Below are positions 1 through 64,000 of a stretch of DNA of 64,000 nucleotides, one piece after another. Position numbers and translations under genes: made by a program. Each line of letters starts with the position of its first letter. Within the stretch, counting starts at the first letter, position 1. The stretch is taken from assembly GCA_016169945.1 (NCBI GenBank), contig JADLSH010000358.1:3195001-3259000 (forward strand), read 5' to 3'. The notes below the pieces were generated by a model that saw nothing but the letters and a program-made list of their open reading frames with translations, searched no databases and was not told where the DNA came from. The stretch is from Trachythela sp. YZ-2020. Its lineage: Eukaryota > Cnidaria > Anthozoa > Malacalcyonacea > Clavulariidae.

Positions 1-62864
<62,864 letters not shown>

Positions 62865-62899
62865 CTAAGAAGAAAGAAATTTTGATAAATAAAGATTTA

Positions 62900-63560
62900 G
62901 CTTACTTTTAATTTAGGTAGAAGGTTTAGGTGGTGGATATTTCAAGTGAAATAATATATAGCTACAATATTTTAGACCTGAACGGGAACGGCTGCGAAAA
63001 ATGCAACTCTAACTCCTCCGACAGGGATCGAATCTGCGATTCCGGTGCAGCGCTCTGACCACTGAGCTACAGAGTCCAGTTGCCAAGCGTTAACCGCAAG
63101 TTCATGTATATATATAGATGCGGGTACTGCGGGTTGTGATAAGGTAAACTACAAGATGTCTTTTTTTTTGCATCTCACTCGATTGAAATTAAGGTAGAAG
63201 GTTTATGTGGATGGATATTTCGAGTGAAATAATATATACAATATTTTAGACCTGAACGGGAACGGCTGCGAAAAATGCAACTCTAACTCCTCCGACAGGA
63301 ATCGAACTGCGGCTATGCGATTCCGGTGCAGCGCTCTGATCACTGAGCTACAGAGTCTCTGACCACTGAGCTACTGAGTCCAGTTGCCAAGCGTTAACCG
63401 CAAGTTCATGTATATATATATAGATGCGGGTACTGCGGGTTGTAATAAGGTAAACTACAATAATATTATTTCACTCGAAATATCCACCACCTACACCTTC
63501 TACCTTAATTTCAATCGAGTGAGATGCAGAAAAAACCCATCTTGTAGTTTACTTTTAATT
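62900..63560 (-). repeat. Tandem pair of tRNA-derived SINEs (family A) with inverted flank
   Basis: Two tandem units of about 270 bases (62925-63195, 63196-63480), each with the minus-strand SINE head: tagctcagtggtcagagcgc and gcgattccggtgcagcg. The segment 63465-63555 repeats the flank inverted (ccttctaccttaatttcaat). Head 2 has a partial duplication of its A-box region (63345-63385). Confidence 0.8.
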
Positions 63561-63717
63561 TATTCTATAGATAGGTCTACAATTGGAGAACATAGAGAAA
63601 ACCTGAAAAAACTCATCTCACATGTGACAGAGGTGAAATTGAAAGAATTGAAGCACAACTGCAGATGTGAAAGGCACGTACACTAACGCGACTTTGTCAC
63701 CAAAACCCCAACTATAT

Positions 63718-63956
63718 TCTACATATCTCGAACGTGCGGTCCAGTGTGGGTAGAGTGTGGCAAATATTCGGCGGTTGACAGTTGTGTAAAACTACCTGAA
63801 AAATACAATAAGAACTACGACGTTTCGAGCGAAGGTCCTTCGTCTGGAAGTTAGCAGGACGAAGCGCCTTCAGACGAAGGGCCTTCGCTTGAAACGTCGA
63901 AGTTCTCATTGTATTTTTCAGGTAGTTTTACACAACAGTCAACCGCCGTATATTCT
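63718..63956. repeat. Foldback with gacgtttcgagcgaagg core
   Basis: Arms ggcggttgacagttgtgtaa and complement, core gacgtttcgagcgaaggtcc, spacer gaagttagcaggacgaagcg. Same outer arms as 35990-36240. Confidence 0.78.
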
Positions 63957-64000
63957 ACATTCTTCCACCATAATCCCTATAATACAGTGTCTGGAAACGC

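Noticed and set aside
63963..63980. Possible 18-base dynein exon (GLWWKN) upstream of E1
   Set aside because: Splice-like signals exist (tattatag, gtagaa) and the phase fits, but the exon is too short to support without transcripts.

Overview
The window looks like intron DNA of an intron-rich, AT-rich invertebrate animal. Spliceosomal GT-AG exons, tRNA-derived SINEs, LINE reverse-transcriptase remnants and many foldback/MITE elements with TA, TTAA or 8-bp target duplications exclude a prokaryote. The repeat content and the zinc-finger transposon cargo fit a cnidarian best, but the species is an inference.

One host gene accounts for essentially all host coding sequence. It lies on the minus strand, from position 62864 down to the left edge. 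I reconstructed 48 consecutive exons (about 7.1 kb, about 2,375 codons) by reading the minus strand, locating GT-AG borders and requiring phase continuity at every junction. They encode the motor of a dynein heavy chain: the end of the linker, AAA1, AAA2, AAA3, AAA4, stalk coiled coil 1, the microtubule-binding domain, coiled coil 2, AAA5 and the start of the AAA5-AAA6 region. The N-terminal tail lies beyond 64000 and the C-terminus before position 1. The motor is clearly divergent: AAA1 reads GGSCTGKTET and the AAA4 P-loop has lost its GK. I therefore call it DNHD1-like rather than a standard axonemal DNAH. The family is certain, the paralogue probable.

The introns are packed with mobile DNA. 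Main regions: 2.7-4.4 kb, nested foldback MITEs; 5.1-5.9 kb, tandem SINE tails; 6.7-8.5 kb, a LINE remnant broken by a hAT-like MITE; 12.6-13.2 kb, a tandem array of an exon-like 78-bp block on the plus strand; 14.9-21.1 kb, a large inverted composite element carrying GRF-type and C2H2-type zinc-finger genes; 22.1-24.6 kb, a cluster of long-hairpin elements; 29-33 kb, foldbacks and a TTAA-flanked MITE; 34-38 kb, hairpin elements and hAT-like MITEs; 40-49 kb, further MITEs; 51-64 kb, tRNA-SINEs, a LINE remnant, hAT-like insertions and a heptamer microsatellite.

Nothing in the window forms a multi-gene pathway. The interest lies in (i) the degenerate dynein motor, (ii) the 6-kb palindromic element with its own small genes, (iii) a modular family of elements built around long hairpins, and (iv) the exon-like tandem array.
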